A stretch of 64,000 nt of DNA from Parafrankia sp041008525 (GTDB lineage: Bacteria; Actinomycetota; Actinomycetes; Frankiales; Frankiaceae), in the NCBI RefSeq assembly GCF_041008525.1, contig NZ_JBFLUG010000033.1, positions 1 to 64,000 of the forward strand, given 5' to 3'. A model generated the notes under the pieces. It was given only the letters and a program-made list of their open reading frames with translations, was not told the origin of the DNA and did not search any database. A program made the position numbers and the translations under genes. Positions 16,373 through 25,198 of the stretch are shown in pieces. The first letter of the stretch is position 1, and each line of letters starts with the position of its first letter.

Positions 16373-17625
16373 CCGCGCAGCCCGGGCACCGCCCGCTCGC
16401 CGTCCCGCCGGAGCCGCCCGCGCGACCGCGCTCGTCCGAATCCGGGTCCGAGCGCCGGACCGCCTCCGTGCCCGCACCGCCCGCGGCTGCGCCCGCACCG
16501 CCCGCGCCCGCGGCAGCCGGGCCGCCGGCCTCCGCCGCGTGGCGGGTCGGTGACCCGGTCGGGCTACGGCGGTTCGCCACACCAGCCCGCCCGCTGGCGC
16601 TGGAACGGGGCGGCTCGCTGTCCGGCCTGACAATCGCCTACGAGACATGGGGGCGTCTCGCCGTGGACCGGTCAAATGCGGTGCTGGTGCTGCACGCGCT
16701 CACCGGGGACAGCCACGTCCATGGCCCGGCCGGGCCGGGCCATCCCACCGCGGGCTGGTGGGATGCCCTGATCGGCCCGGGCGCTCCGCTGGACAGCGAG
16801 CGGTTCTTCGTCGTCTGCCCGAATGTCCTCGGGGGCTGCCAGGGGACCACCGGACCGGCCGCACCGGCCCCCGACGGCCAGCCCTGGGGCAGCCGGTGGC
16901 CGGAGATCACCGTCGGTGACCAGGTGCGGGCCGAGGCGCTGCTCGCCGACACGCTGGGCATCACCCGCTGGGCGGCGGTCGTCGGCGGCTCGATGGGCGG
17001 TATGCGGGCACTGGAGTGGGCGGTGGCACTGCCCGAGCGGGTGGCCAGGGCGGTCGTGCTGTCGTGCGGCGCGGCGGCGACCGCCGAGCAGATCGCGCTC
17101 TACGCGACCCAGCTCGCGGTGATCCGCGCCGACCCGCACTGGCTGGGCGGGGACTACCACCACCGGCCGGCTGGTGGTGGCCCGCACACCGGTCTGGCGT
17201 TCGCCCGCCAGATGGGCCAGGTCAGCTACCGCAGCGAGGCCGAGTTCGCCCACCGGTTCGGCAACACCGTGCAGAGCGACGGCCGCTACGCAGCCGCGTC
17301 CTACGTGGAGCACCAGGGGGCGAAACTGATCAGCCGCTTCGACGCAGGCACCTACGTCACGCTCACCACGGCGATGATGAGCCAGGACGTCGGCCGCGGC
17401 CGCGGCGGGGTCCCGGCAGCCCTGCGCGGCTGCCGGGTCCCGGTCACGGTCGCCGGCATCGACAGTGACCGGCTCTACCCGCCGCGGCTGCAGGCCGAGC
17501 TCGCCCGGCACCTGGGCACCGAGGCGCACCTGGTGTCGTCCGAGTTCGGCCATGACGGCTTCCTGCTGGAGACGGCGGCGGTCGGCCAGCTCGTGCGCGC
17601 CGCCCTCGCCGACGCCGGTAGCTGA
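16369..17625 (+). CDS. metX: Homoserine O-acetyltransferase
   Basis: This alpha/beta hydrolase of 418 residues transfers acetyl from acetyl-CoA to homoserine. The nucleophile S208 is in GGSMGGMRALEW, the acid is D367 in GIDSDRLYPP, and the histidine is H395 in FGHDGF. The oxyanion region LHALTGDSHV and CPNVLGGCQGTTGP are typical of MetX. The first 60 residues are Ala/Pro-rich and probably disordered; the true start could be later, though the ATGA overlap with metY supports this one. Confidence 0.95.
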   Translation: MTAQPGHRPLAVPPEPPARPRSSESGSERRTASVPAPPAAAPAPPAPAAAGPPASAAWRVGDPVGLRRFATPARPLALERGGSLSGLTIAYETWGRLAVDRSNAVLVLHALTGDSHVHGPAGPGHPTAGWWDALIGPGAPLDSERFFVVCPNVLGGCQGTTGPAAPAPDGQPWGSRWPEITVGDQVRAEALLADTLGITRWAAVVGGSMGGMRALEWAVALPERVARAVVLSCGAAATAEQIALYATQLAVIRADPHWLGGDYHHRPAGGGPHTGLAFARQMGQVSYRSEAEFAHRFGNTVQSDGRYAAASYVEHQGAKLISRFDAGTYVTLTTAMMSQDVGRGRGGVPAALRGCRVPVTVAGIDSDRLYPPRLQAELARHLGTEAHLVSSEFGHDGFLLETAAVGQLVRAALADAGS

Positions 17626-17686
17626 GGCGGCCAGCCCGGTGCCGTTCGCGGCCGGTGTCGCTCGCGCCGAGGCCGCTGCGCCCCAG

Positions 17687-17714
17687 GCGGTCAGGCGGAG
17701 GCGGTCAGGCGGAG
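17687..17714. repeat. 14-bp tandem duplication across the metK stop codon
   Basis: The unit gcggtcaggcggag occurs twice in a row. The metK stop codon (17705-17707) lies in the second copy and is duplicated in the first. The effect on MetK is nil, but it shows slippage. Confidence 0.7.
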
Positions 17715-18931
17715 GCGGCGGCGCGCAGCGCGTCGGCGCGGTCCGTGCGCTCCCAGGTGAACTCGGGCAGCGAACGGCCGAAGTGGCCGTAGGCGGCCGT
17801 CCGCCGATAGACGGGGCGCAGCAGGTCAAGATCCCGGATGATCGCGGCGGGGCGGAGGTCGAACACCTCGTCCACGGCCCGCTCGATCCGCTCCACCGGT
17901 ACCTGCTCGGTACCGAACGTCTCCACGAACAACCCGACCGGCTCCGCCTTCCCGATCGCGTAGGCGACCTGCAGCTCGGCGCGGCGGGCCAGGCCCGCGG
18001 CGACGACGTTCTTGGCCACCCAGCGCAGCGCGTAGGCCGCCGAGCGGTCGACCTTGGACGGGTCCTTGCCGGAGAAGGCACCGCCGCCGTGCCGGGCGTA
18101 CCCGCCGTACGTGTCGATGATGATCTTTCGGCCGGTGAGGCCGGCGTCACCCTGCGGGCCGCCGATCTCGAACCGGCCCGTCGGGTTCACGAGCAGCCGG
18201 TAGCCGTCGACCTCGAGGCCCAGGCTCTCCTCGGCCAGCCGCTTGAGCTCCGGTTCGACGACCTGGGTGCGGATGTCCGGGATGAGCTGGCCCTCGAGGT
18301 CGACCCCGGCGGCGTGGTGGGCGGAGACCACCACGGTGTCGAGCCGCGCCGGCCGATCGCCGTCGTACTCGATGGTGACCTGGGTCTTGCCGTCCGGGCG
18401 CAGGTAGGGCAGCACCCCGTCGTGGCGGACCCGGGAGAGGCGCTCGGCGAGCCGGTGCGCCAGCGTGATCGGCAGTGGCAGCAGGTCCGGGGTCTCGTCG
18501 GTCGCGTAGCCGAACATGATCCCCTGGTCGCCCGCGCCCTGCCGGCCGAGCGCGTCGTCGGCGGCCGTCCCGCCGGCGGCGGCGGACCGCCGTGCCTCGT
18601 AGGCGTGGTCGACACCCTGGGCGATGTCGGGGGACTGCGCGCCGATCGACACCAGGACACCGACGGTCGCCCCGTCGAAGCCGGTCGCCGCGTTGTAGCC
18701 GATCTCGATCAGCGTGCGGCGCACGACCGCGGTGACGTCGATGAGCGCCGCGGAGGTGACCTCGCCGGCGACGTGCACGTGGCCGGTGGTCAGCAGCGTC
18801 TCGACCGCGACCCGGGAGGTCGGGTCGGCGCTCAGATAGGCGTCCAGGAGGGCGTCGCTGATCTGGTCGGCCAGCTTGTCCGGGTGGCCTTCGGTGACGG
18901 ATTCGGAGGTGAACAACCGACGGGGCATCAT
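17705..18931 (-). CDS. metK: S-adenosylmethionine synthetase
   Basis: This 408-residue enzyme makes SAM from methionine and ATP. The N-terminus LFTSESVTEGHPDKLADQISDALLDAYL carries the ATP-binding signature. GAGDQGIMFGYATDE, the second metal/ATP site GGGAFSGKDPSKVDRSAAYALR and the C-terminal FVETFGTE are all present. The start is one of two adjacent ATGs (18931 or 18928); the long open frame upstream is not MetK-like. It is convergent with metX and completes the methionine-SAM block. Confidence 0.96.
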   Translation of the reverse strand: MMPRRLFTSESVTEGHPDKLADQISDALLDAYLSADPTSRVAVETLLTTGHVHVAGEVTSAALIDVTAVVRRTLIEIGYNAATGFDGATVGVLVSIGAQSPDIAQGVDHAYEARRSAAAGGTAADDALGRQGAGDQGIMFGYATDETPDLLPLPITLAHRLAERLSRVRHDGVLPYLRPDGKTQVTIEYDGDRPARLDTVVVSAHHAAGVDLEGQLIPDIRTQVVEPELKRLAEESLGLEVDGYRLLVNPTGRFEIGGPQGDAGLTGRKIIIDTYGGYARHGGGAFSGKDPSKVDRSAAYALRWVAKNVVAAGLARRAELQVAYAIGKAEPVGLFVETFGTEQVPVERIERAVDEVFDLRPAAIIRDLDLLRPVYRRTAAYGHFGRSLPEFTWERTDRADALRAAASA

Positions 18932-19634
18932 GACCTGCTTTCTGTTTCTCGGCGGCGCGGGCAGGGCCGGAGCGGAGTCGTTGCCCGCGGGACAGGGGAC
19001 GAAGGCGCGGAACGGCGGCACCGGCGCACCGGCGCACCGGCGCGACCGGTGGAAGGGGGTGGACGCCGTGGAACCGGTGCAGGACGCCGCAGGGCCGGTA
19101 CGGGACGTCGCGGGGGCGGCACAGGGGGCAGCGCGACCGCGGCGCGGAACAGGGCTGCGGGCAGCCGGCTCGCGCGTGTGAGGAGGCAGGCTACCCGGCC
19201 GGAACCCGACAGGGCGGCCGCGACCCGCGGCGCGCGTGCCTGAGGAGGGGGCCGACGTGCCCAGGGAGGACACCCGCCGGCCGGGCCGCCGGGTGGCGGG
19301 CGGTCGAGGCGCGCGCTACCGGAGCGCCGACGCGGCGGTGCAGACGGCGGCGGTACAGACGGCGGAGCTGACCCGGCCGAAGTCGATGTGACTCCGGGTG
19401 ACCAGTCGGGGCGCGTTCAGTCGCGCCGAACTCCACATGGGCCCGATTGCACCATCGGAAGGGACACCCGGTCAACTGTGCGGATCGGCGACGTCCCGGA
19501 TGCCCGACCTGTGCTCCCCGGCCGGCCGGCAGCCGGGTGTGCGTGGAATGATCGTCGCACGGAGCGGCGGCCCCGGCGCGTATGGCGGCCCCGGTCGTCC
19601 GGACAGCGGTGCCGGCTGGCTGAGGAAGGGATCC
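18932..19634. other. Intergenic region between metK and the histidine kinases
   Basis: I see no gene in these 703 bases. It contains short iterations of caccggcg near 19020-19040 and gacggcgg near 19340-19365. Frames through it lack ribosome sites and family motifs. It should hold the divergent promoters. Confidence 0.45.
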
Positions 19635-21413
19635 GTGTCGACGAGCTCCGTCCCCCGCTGGTCCCGGTATCGCCTGCTGCTGGCCGCGATCGCCTGCGGG
19701 GCGGCGGCCGCGGCGCTCACCGTGGCCGCCGGGTGGCCCTACTGGCGCGGCGAGCCCGCCCTCGCGGCGGTCAACGCCTTCGTGGCCGGTGCGTTCGTCG
19801 TTTCCGGGGTCCTGCTCGCCGGCAACCCGGCGCTGCGCCGAACAGGCTGGATGGCCGTGGCCGCCGGCCTGTGCTGGGCCCTCACCTGGTTGCTGGGCTG
19901 GGACGTCGGCCCGCTGCCGGCCCTCGGCCTCCTCGCCAACGCGTTGTTCTTCGTGGCCTTCGGCTGGGGCGTTCTGCTCTACCCGGACGGGATCCCGACC
20001 GGCCGCCTGGACTGGTGGGCCGGCGCCCTCACGACCCTCGTCTACGGCCCGCTGGCGGCGCTGTCGATCCTGGTCTCCCAGCCGGAGTGGAACGGCTTCG
20101 ACGCGGATGCGTCCTGGCCGACGCTGGCGGCCAGCGAGGCGCTGTTCGGCGCGATCAGCGACGGCTACCTGGTGGCCAACCCGGTGCTGGCAGCCGTGTA
20201 CGTGGGGCTGGTCGGCCGGCACTGGGCCCGGCTGTACGGCCTGGAGCGGTCGGTGCTCGCCCCGGCGCTGGCCGCGCTGAGTCTTGTCGTCATCAGCCTG
20301 GCGGTGCTCTCGCCGACCCTGGACAACCGGGAACCCGGCCACAACGCCGACAACGTCGCCGAGCAGGGCGCCACGCTGGCGGTGCTTCCGCTCGCGCTGG
20401 TGCTGTGCGAGCTGTGGCGCGCCGTCACGGTCGCGACGTCCGCGGACCGGATGCTGCGCCCCGGCGGGGGCCCGACCACGGTCACCACCGTCCGGGACGC
20501 GTTACGCCGGGTGCTGCGTGACGACACCGTCGACCTGTACTTCTGGCTGCCGGACGAGCGCCGCTTCGTCGACGTCGACGGGGAGCCCGCCGAGCCCGAC
20601 GGCGATCCCGGACCGGCCTGGCGTCAGCCGGTGTCAGCTCCGTCCGGTGAGATGCTCGCCCTCGTCACTGGCCGGTCGGTGCTGCGCCGCGGGCACGCCG
20701 CGTTCACCGGGTCGGCGCTGCGGGCCGCCCGGCTGGCGCTGCAGAACGCCCAGCTGCAGGTGGCCATCCAGGCGCAGCTGGTCGAGACCCGGGCGGCGCA
20801 GCGGCGGGTCGAGGAGGCCGAGGCAGCCGAGCGCAACCGGATCGCCCGTGACCTGCACGATGGCGTCCAGCAGCGGCTGCTCGCACTGGCGATGATGGTC
20901 AGTGCCGCCGAGTGGTCGGCGGACGACCCGGGGGCGGCGGAGACGGTGTTCGGTGACATCCGCGCCGGCCTGCTCGCCGCGAACGACGAGGTACGCACGA
21001 TCGCGCGCGGCCTGGACCCGGAGATTCTGCGCAGCCGGGGCCTGGCCGGGGCGGTGCGCGCCGCCGCCGGTCGGCTGACACTGCCGGTCGACGTCGAGAT
21101 CGCCCTGACCGGGCCCGGGCCTTACGGTGACCTGGCCGAGCGCACGGTCTACTTCGCCGTCTCGGAACTGCTGGCGAACGTCGTCAAGCACGCGGGGGCG
21201 ACCTCGGCGCGGGTGCGGCTGTCGGGAGGCGCGCAGCGGCTGGTGGTGGAGGTGCGGGACGACGGGCGCGGCGGCGCCGCCGAGGGGACGTCCGGGGGAC
21301 TGGCGGGTCTGCGCGACCGGGCGGAGGCGGCCGGCGGCAGCGTGGACCTCGCCAGCCCGCCGGGAGGCGGGACGACGGTGCGGGTCACCGTCCCGACCGC
21401 CGCGGCGCCGTGA
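19635..21413 (+). CDS. Membrane sensor histidine kinase, NarL type (complete)
   Basis: The protein is 592 residues. An N-terminal half of roughly eight hydrophobic segments (from YRLLLAAIACGAAAAALTV to LAVLPLALVLCELW) precedes a coiled region and the HisKA_3 motif RNRIARDLHDGVQQRLL with the phospho-acceptor H408. The ATPase domain is complete: ELLANVVKHAG (N box), VRDDGRGG (G1) and GGLAGLRDRAEAAGG (G2). The start is GTG at 19635 with AGGAAGGG upstream. It overlaps the next gene by 4 bases (GTGA), and that gene is a paralogue lacking the ATPase domain. No response regulator is adjacent. Confidence 0.9.
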   Translation: MSTSSVPRWSRYRLLLAAIACGAAAAALTVAAGWPYWRGEPALAAVNAFVAGAFVVSGVLLAGNPALRRTGWMAVAAGLCWALTWLLGWDVGPLPALGLLANALFFVAFGWGVLLYPDGIPTGRLDWWAGALTTLVYGPLAALSILVSQPEWNGFDADASWPTLAASEALFGAISDGYLVANPVLAAVYVGLVGRHWARLYGLERSVLAPALAALSLVVISLAVLSPTLDNREPGHNADNVAEQGATLAVLPLALVLCELWRAVTVATSADRMLRPGGGPTTVTTVRDALRRVLRDDTVDLYFWLPDERRFVDVDGEPAEPDGDPGPAWRQPVSAPSGEMLALVTGRSVLRRGHAAFTGSALRAARLALQNAQLQVAIQAQLVETRAAQRRVEEAEAAERNRIARDLHDGVQQRLLALAMMVSAAEWSADDPGAAETVFGDIRAGLLAANDEVRTIARGLDPEILRSRGLAGAVRAAAGRLTLPVDVEIALTGPGPYGDLAERTVYFAVSELLANVVKHAGATSARVRLSGGAQRLVVEVRDDGRGGAAEGTSGGLAGLRDRAEAAGGSVDLASPPGGGTTVRVTVPTAAAP

Positions 21414-22897
21414 ACGGCCAAGTGGTGGCCGCGGCCGGTGCGGGTGCCGCGGCTGGCGCGGCGACGCTGGCCGTCGGGTGGCCCTATCTGGGAGGTGCCC
21501 CGGCGATCGCGGTGGTGAACGTCCTGATCGCGGGTGGCCTGACCGGCGCCGGCGTGCTGATGCTGCGCGCCGGGCCGCTGCGTGGCTGTGGCCGCCCGCT
21601 CGTCGGCGCGGGCCTGTCCTGGCTCGCGACCTGGGCGATGAGCTGGAACACCGGGATCCTGCCGGTGCTCGGGATCGCCGGGAACTGCGCCTTCTACGTG
21701 CTGTTCGGCCTGGCACTGCTGCGTTACCCCCAGGGGCGGCTGGCCGGCCGGGCGGACCGGGTGCTCGCCGTCGCGATGGCCGTGGCGCTCGGCCCGGTGA
21801 TGGCCCTCAGCGTGGTCACCTCCCGGCCGCAGTGGAACGGCTACGCCGCGGACGCCTGGTGGCCCGGCTGGTTCGTGCACCGGTCGGTGTTCGGCATGCT
21901 GAGCGACGGATTCCAGGTGATCATCCCGCTGTTGGCGGTCGGCTTCGCGGTCCTGCTGTTCCGGCGGGTCCGCAGCCTGCGCGGCCCGGAGCGGGTGGTG
22001 GCCCCGCTCGTCCTGAGCATGGTGGGCGGCGCGATCGTCACCGTCGCGGTGCTCACCCCGCCGATCGAGGTGGACGGCCTGGACAGTGTCATGCGGGGGA
22101 TCGCGGTCCAGAGCATCGTGCTCGCGGTGTTCCCGGTGGTGCTCGTGGTCGCCGCCGCGCGCCGGGCACTCGGGGTGGTCACCGCGGCCGACCGGGTGCT
22201 GCGCCTCGCCGACCCCGCCACCGTCCGCAGCGTCCGGGAGGCGCTGCGGACCGTGCTGCGTGACCCGACGGTCGAGATCTGGTTCCGGCTGCCCGACCTG
22301 CCCGGCTACGTGGACGTCGACGGCCGCCCCGCCCACCTGCACCTGACCGACCTCAACCTGGCCGGCAGGGACCTCGCGGAGGTGGGCGGTCGTGGCCTGG
22401 CCGCGGAGCCCCGCTGGGCCCGGGAGGTGCGGACCAGGGACGGCGCCGTGCTCGCCGTGATGACCGGTGACCCGGCCCTCGGCACCGACAACGCCTACAC
22501 CGAGGCCGCCCTGCGGGCCGGGCAGCTGGCGCTGGAGAACGCCCAGCTCCAGGTCGCCGCCCGGGCCCGGCTCGTCGAGGCGCACGCGGCCCACCAGCAG
22601 GTAGCCGGCGCGCGGGCCGCCCAGCGCCGCCGGATGGCCGCCGACCTGCACGACGGCATGCAGCGGCGGCTGATGGAGCTCGTGCTGGTCGCGGCCGATG
22701 CCCAGGCCCAGCCCGCCGACCCGGCCGGTACCCGGACGGTGCTCCGCCAGCTGCACGAGGGACTGCTCGCCGCCAACCAGGAGGTCCGCGACCTGGGCCG
22801 CGGCCTCGGTCCCGGGGATGCGGCGGACGGACCGCCACACACCCCCGGGCCGGGATGGCCACCGCCGCCTGACCCGTTGTCCGCCATCAGGCCGTGA
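21410..22897 (+). CDS. Paralogous histidine-kinase-like protein without ATPase domain
   Basis: The protein is 495 residues and parallels its upstream neighbour throughout: the same hydrophobic N-terminal half (GWPYLGGAPAIAVVNVLIAGG against GWPYWRGEPALAAVNAFVAGA), shared WNGYAADAWWPGW against WNGFDADASWPTL, and the dimerisation motif RRMAADLHDGMQRRLMELVL with H414. It then stops about 80 residues later, with no N, G1 or G2 box. GTG start at 21410 overlaps the upstream stop. It may accept phosphate from the complete kinase in a heterodimer or act as a regulator. I see no frameshift that would restore an ATPase domain before the convergent MFS gene. Confidence 0.85.
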   Translation: MNGQVVAAAGAGAAAGAATLAVGWPYLGGAPAIAVVNVLIAGGLTGAGVLMLRAGPLRGCGRPLVGAGLSWLATWAMSWNTGILPVLGIAGNCAFYVLFGLALLRYPQGRLAGRADRVLAVAMAVALGPVMALSVVTSRPQWNGYAADAWWPGWFVHRSVFGMLSDGFQVIIPLLAVGFAVLLFRRVRSLRGPERVVAPLVLSMVGGAIVTVAVLTPPIEVDGLDSVMRGIAVQSIVLAVFPVVLVVAAARRALGVVTAADRVLRLADPATVRSVREALRTVLRDPTVEIWFRLPDLPGYVDVDGRPAHLHLTDLNLAGRDLAEVGGRGLAAEPRWAREVRTRDGAVLAVMTGDPALGTDNAYTEAALRAGQLALENAQLQVAARARLVEAHAAHQQVAGARAAQRRRMAADLHDGMQRRLMELVLVAADAQAQPADPAGTRTVLRQLHEGLLAANQEVRDLGRGLGPGDAADGPPHTPGPGWPPPPDPLSAIRP

Positions 22898-22906
22898 TGA
22901 CCGGCG

Positions 22907-24421
22907 TCAGCCGGCGTGGACCGGGATCCCGTCACCCTGCGGCACGTCGTCCCGGCCGGCCTTGACGAGCACGATCACGGCGATCAGAGCCAGTGCGATC
23001 AGCGCCGCGCTCCACAGGAACGAGGTCGTGTACCCCTCCACCGCCGCCTGCGCCTGGGCGGCCGGGCCGGTGCCGTGCGAGGTGAGGTAGTCGGTCACGG
23101 CCGTGGCGTAGACGGTGTTGAGCAGTGCCACCCCGAGCGACCCGCCGACCTGCTGGGTGGTGTTGACCAGGGCGCTGGCCACACCCGCGTCGTGCTCGGC
23201 GACCCCCAGCAGCGACACGCTGGACATCGGGACGAAGGCGAAGCCCATCCCGAAGCTGATCAGGAGCTCCGCCGGCAGCACCAGGGCGACGTAGCTGGAG
23301 TCGACGCCGATCTGGCTGAGCAGCAGCAGGCCGGCCACGGCGAGCACGCTGCCGCCGATCATCAGTGCCTTGGGGCCGACCCGGGGAAGGAACTGGCTGG
23401 ACAGACCGGCCGAGACGATGATGCCCACGCTGAACGGCAGGAAGGCGAAGCCGCTGCGCAGCGCGCTGTACCCCAGCGTCGACTGGAAGTAGAACGTGAG
23501 GAACAGGAACATCGCGAAGAGCCCGCCGCCGATGAGCAGCGATGCCAGGAAGGACCCGCCTCGGTTGCGCTCCAGGGGGACGCGCATCGGCAGCAGCGGG
23601 GCCTTCGTGCGGGTCTCGATGACGACGAACGCGGCGAGCAGCACTGCCGACCCGACGAGCAGGCCGATCGTGGTGGCGGAGCCCCAGCCGTCCTCGGCGG
23701 CGACGGTGAAGCCGTAGACCAGCGCGACCAGGCCGGCGGTCACGGTCACCGCGCCCGGGATGTCATAGCTGGCCTTGCCCTCGGCCTTGCTCTCCCGCAC
23801 GATCGGCAGTGCCGCGGCCGCCGCGACCAGCGCGATCGGGATGTTCACCAGCAGGCACCACCGCCAGGACGCGTACTCGGTGAGCAGACCACCAACGATG
23901 AGGCCGATGGCCGCGCCACCGCCGGAGATACCGCCGTAGACGCCGAACGCCCGGGCCCGCTCCTTGCCCTCGGTGAAGGTCACGGTGATCAGCGAGAGTG
24001 CCGCCGGTGCCAGCAGCGCCGCGCAGGCACCCTGCAGCGCCCGGGCTGCGAACAGGAACTCGGCGTTCGGGGCGGCGCCGCCGAGCGCGGAGGCCCCGGC
24101 GAAGCCGATGAGCCCCCAGATGAAGATCCGCTTGCGGCCGAGGAAGTCCGCGATGCGGCCGCCGAGAAGCAGCAGGCCACCGAAGGCGAGTGTGTAGGCG
24201 GTCATGACCCACTGCCGGTCGGCGGTGGAGATGCCCAGGTCAGCCTGGGCGTGGGGAAGCGCAATGGTCACGATCGACGCGTCGAGGACGACCATCAGCT
24301 GGGCGATGGCGATGATCACCAGCGCGAGCCAGCGCCGAGGGTCGACCTGCGGGCTCGTCCCCGGTGATCCGCCCGAGGCGACTGACTGCCCGTCGCCGAC
24401 GATGTCGGTGGATGCGGTCAC
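22907..24421 (-). CDS. MFS drug efflux transporter, DHA2 (EmrB/QacA) family
   Basis: This 504-residue protein has about 14 membrane segments. The N-terminus has LALVIIAIAQLMVVLDASIVTIALP (motif D1), GGRIADFLGRKRIFIWG (motif A) and ARALQGACAALLAPAALS, then motif C-like GVYGGISGGGAAIGLIVGG. These are typical of proton-driven multidrug exporters. It is divergent from a MarR regulator with an inverted repeat between, which implies substrate-induced expression. The exported compound is unknown. Confidence 0.93.
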   Translation of the reverse strand: MTASTDIVGDGQSVASGGSPGTSPQVDPRRWLALVIIAIAQLMVVLDASIVTIALPHAQADLGISTADRQWVMTAYTLAFGGLLLLGGRIADFLGRKRIFIWGLIGFAGASALGGAAPNAEFLFAARALQGACAALLAPAALSLITVTFTEGKERARAFGVYGGISGGGAAIGLIVGGLLTEYASWRWCLLVNIPIALVAAAAALPIVRESKAEGKASYDIPGAVTVTAGLVALVYGFTVAAEDGWGSATTIGLLVGSAVLLAAFVVIETRTKAPLLPMRVPLERNRGGSFLASLLIGGGLFAMFLFLTFYFQSTLGYSALRSGFAFLPFSVGIIVSAGLSSQFLPRVGPKALMIGGSVLAVAGLLLLSQIGVDSSYVALVLPAELLISFGMGFAFVPMSSVSLLGVAEHDAGVASALVNTTQQVGGSLGVALLNTVYATAVTDYLTSHGTGPAAQAQAAVEGYTTSFLWSAALIALALIAVIVLVKAGRDDVPQGDGIPVHAG

Positions 24422-24502
24422 GGAAAGATCTCCTGATGTCCGGTGGTTGCGGTCTGTCGGGAGTGGCCACTACGGGGCGGCCGCCGTTGGTTCGACACGA
24501 GA

Positions 24503-24525
24503 CAGTACGAGGGTCGATAGTACTG
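24503..24525. promoter_or_regulatory. Inverted repeat between MFS and MarR genes
   Basis: CAGTAC at 24503-24508 and GTACTG at 24520-24525 form a 6-bp inverted repeat 11 bases apart, in an AT-richer stretch. It is a candidate site for the MarR protein. Confidence 0.45.
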
Positions 24526-24555
24526 CATCAAACTAATTTCTCGCGCGAGAGGGCA

Positions 24556-25161
24556 ATGATCAAATACACTCGTGCCGTGGACGGCGCCTGGAACGCATGT
24601 ATCGGTGGGCATGCTCCGGACCAGATCGACGACCTCGTCGAACACTGGCAGCGCGAGCGCCCCGACCTCGACATCAGTGCCCTCGGAACCTTCGCGCGGA
24701 TGAAGGTGTTCGTCACCGCGCTCGGCGCGCAGCGCGACCCCCTGGAGCAGTACGGACTCACACCCGGCGACTTCGAGGTGCTTGCCGCGCTCCGCGCGTC
24801 CGGCCCACCGTGCGTGCTGATCCCCTCCCAGCTCTCCGAGAAGCTGATGATGTCGCGGGCCGGCATCACCAACCGGCTCGACAGGCTGGAGGACGCCGGG
24901 CTGGTGGAGCGTCGGCTGGACCCGGCCGACCGGCGCAGCTTCCGGGTGGGGCTCACCGAGCGGGGGCGTGTCATCATCGACGCGGCGTTCACCGAGCAGG
25001 TGACACGTTTCGCCCGGTTGGCCGACCATCTCACACCGGAACAGCGCCAGCATCTGGACGATGCCCTGCGCACCCTGCTGGGTGTCCTCTGGCCGGCGCC
25101 GGCGCCGGCCCGGGCGACCGAGACCGAGGGCACGGCCGGGCACGCCGGGCATCAGCGGTGA
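24556..25161 (+). CDS. MarR-family transcriptional regulator
   Basis: The protein is 201 residues with a winged helix: LTPGDFEVLAALRASGPPCVLIPSQLSEKLMMSRAGITNRLDRLEDAGLVERRLDPADRRSFRVGLTERG. This is the MarR core with the wing DPADRR. It is divergent from the DHA2 exporter and is its likely repressor. The ATG at 24556 has a purine-rich GAGAGGG very close upstream, so initiation may be weak or nearly leaderless. An N-terminal extension of about 40 residues precedes the usual dimerisation helices. Confidence 0.88.
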   Translation: MIKYTRAVDGAWNACIGGHAPDQIDDLVEHWQRERPDLDISALGTFARMKVFVTALGAQRDPLEQYGLTPGDFEVLAALRASGPPCVLIPSQLSEKLMMSRAGITNRLDRLEDAGLVERRLDPADRRSFRVGLTERGRVIIDAAFTEQVTRFARLADHLTPEQRQHLDDALRTLLGVLWPAPAPARATETEGTAGHAGHQR

Positions 25162-25198
25162 CCGAGCCGCTGTGGCGGCGGGACAGGAGCGTGCCGGC

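Noticed and set aside
19191..20342. Long minus-strand frame opposite the first histidine kinase
   Set aside because: It lacks any domain and is the reverse shadow of a clear histidine kinase with high third-position GC.
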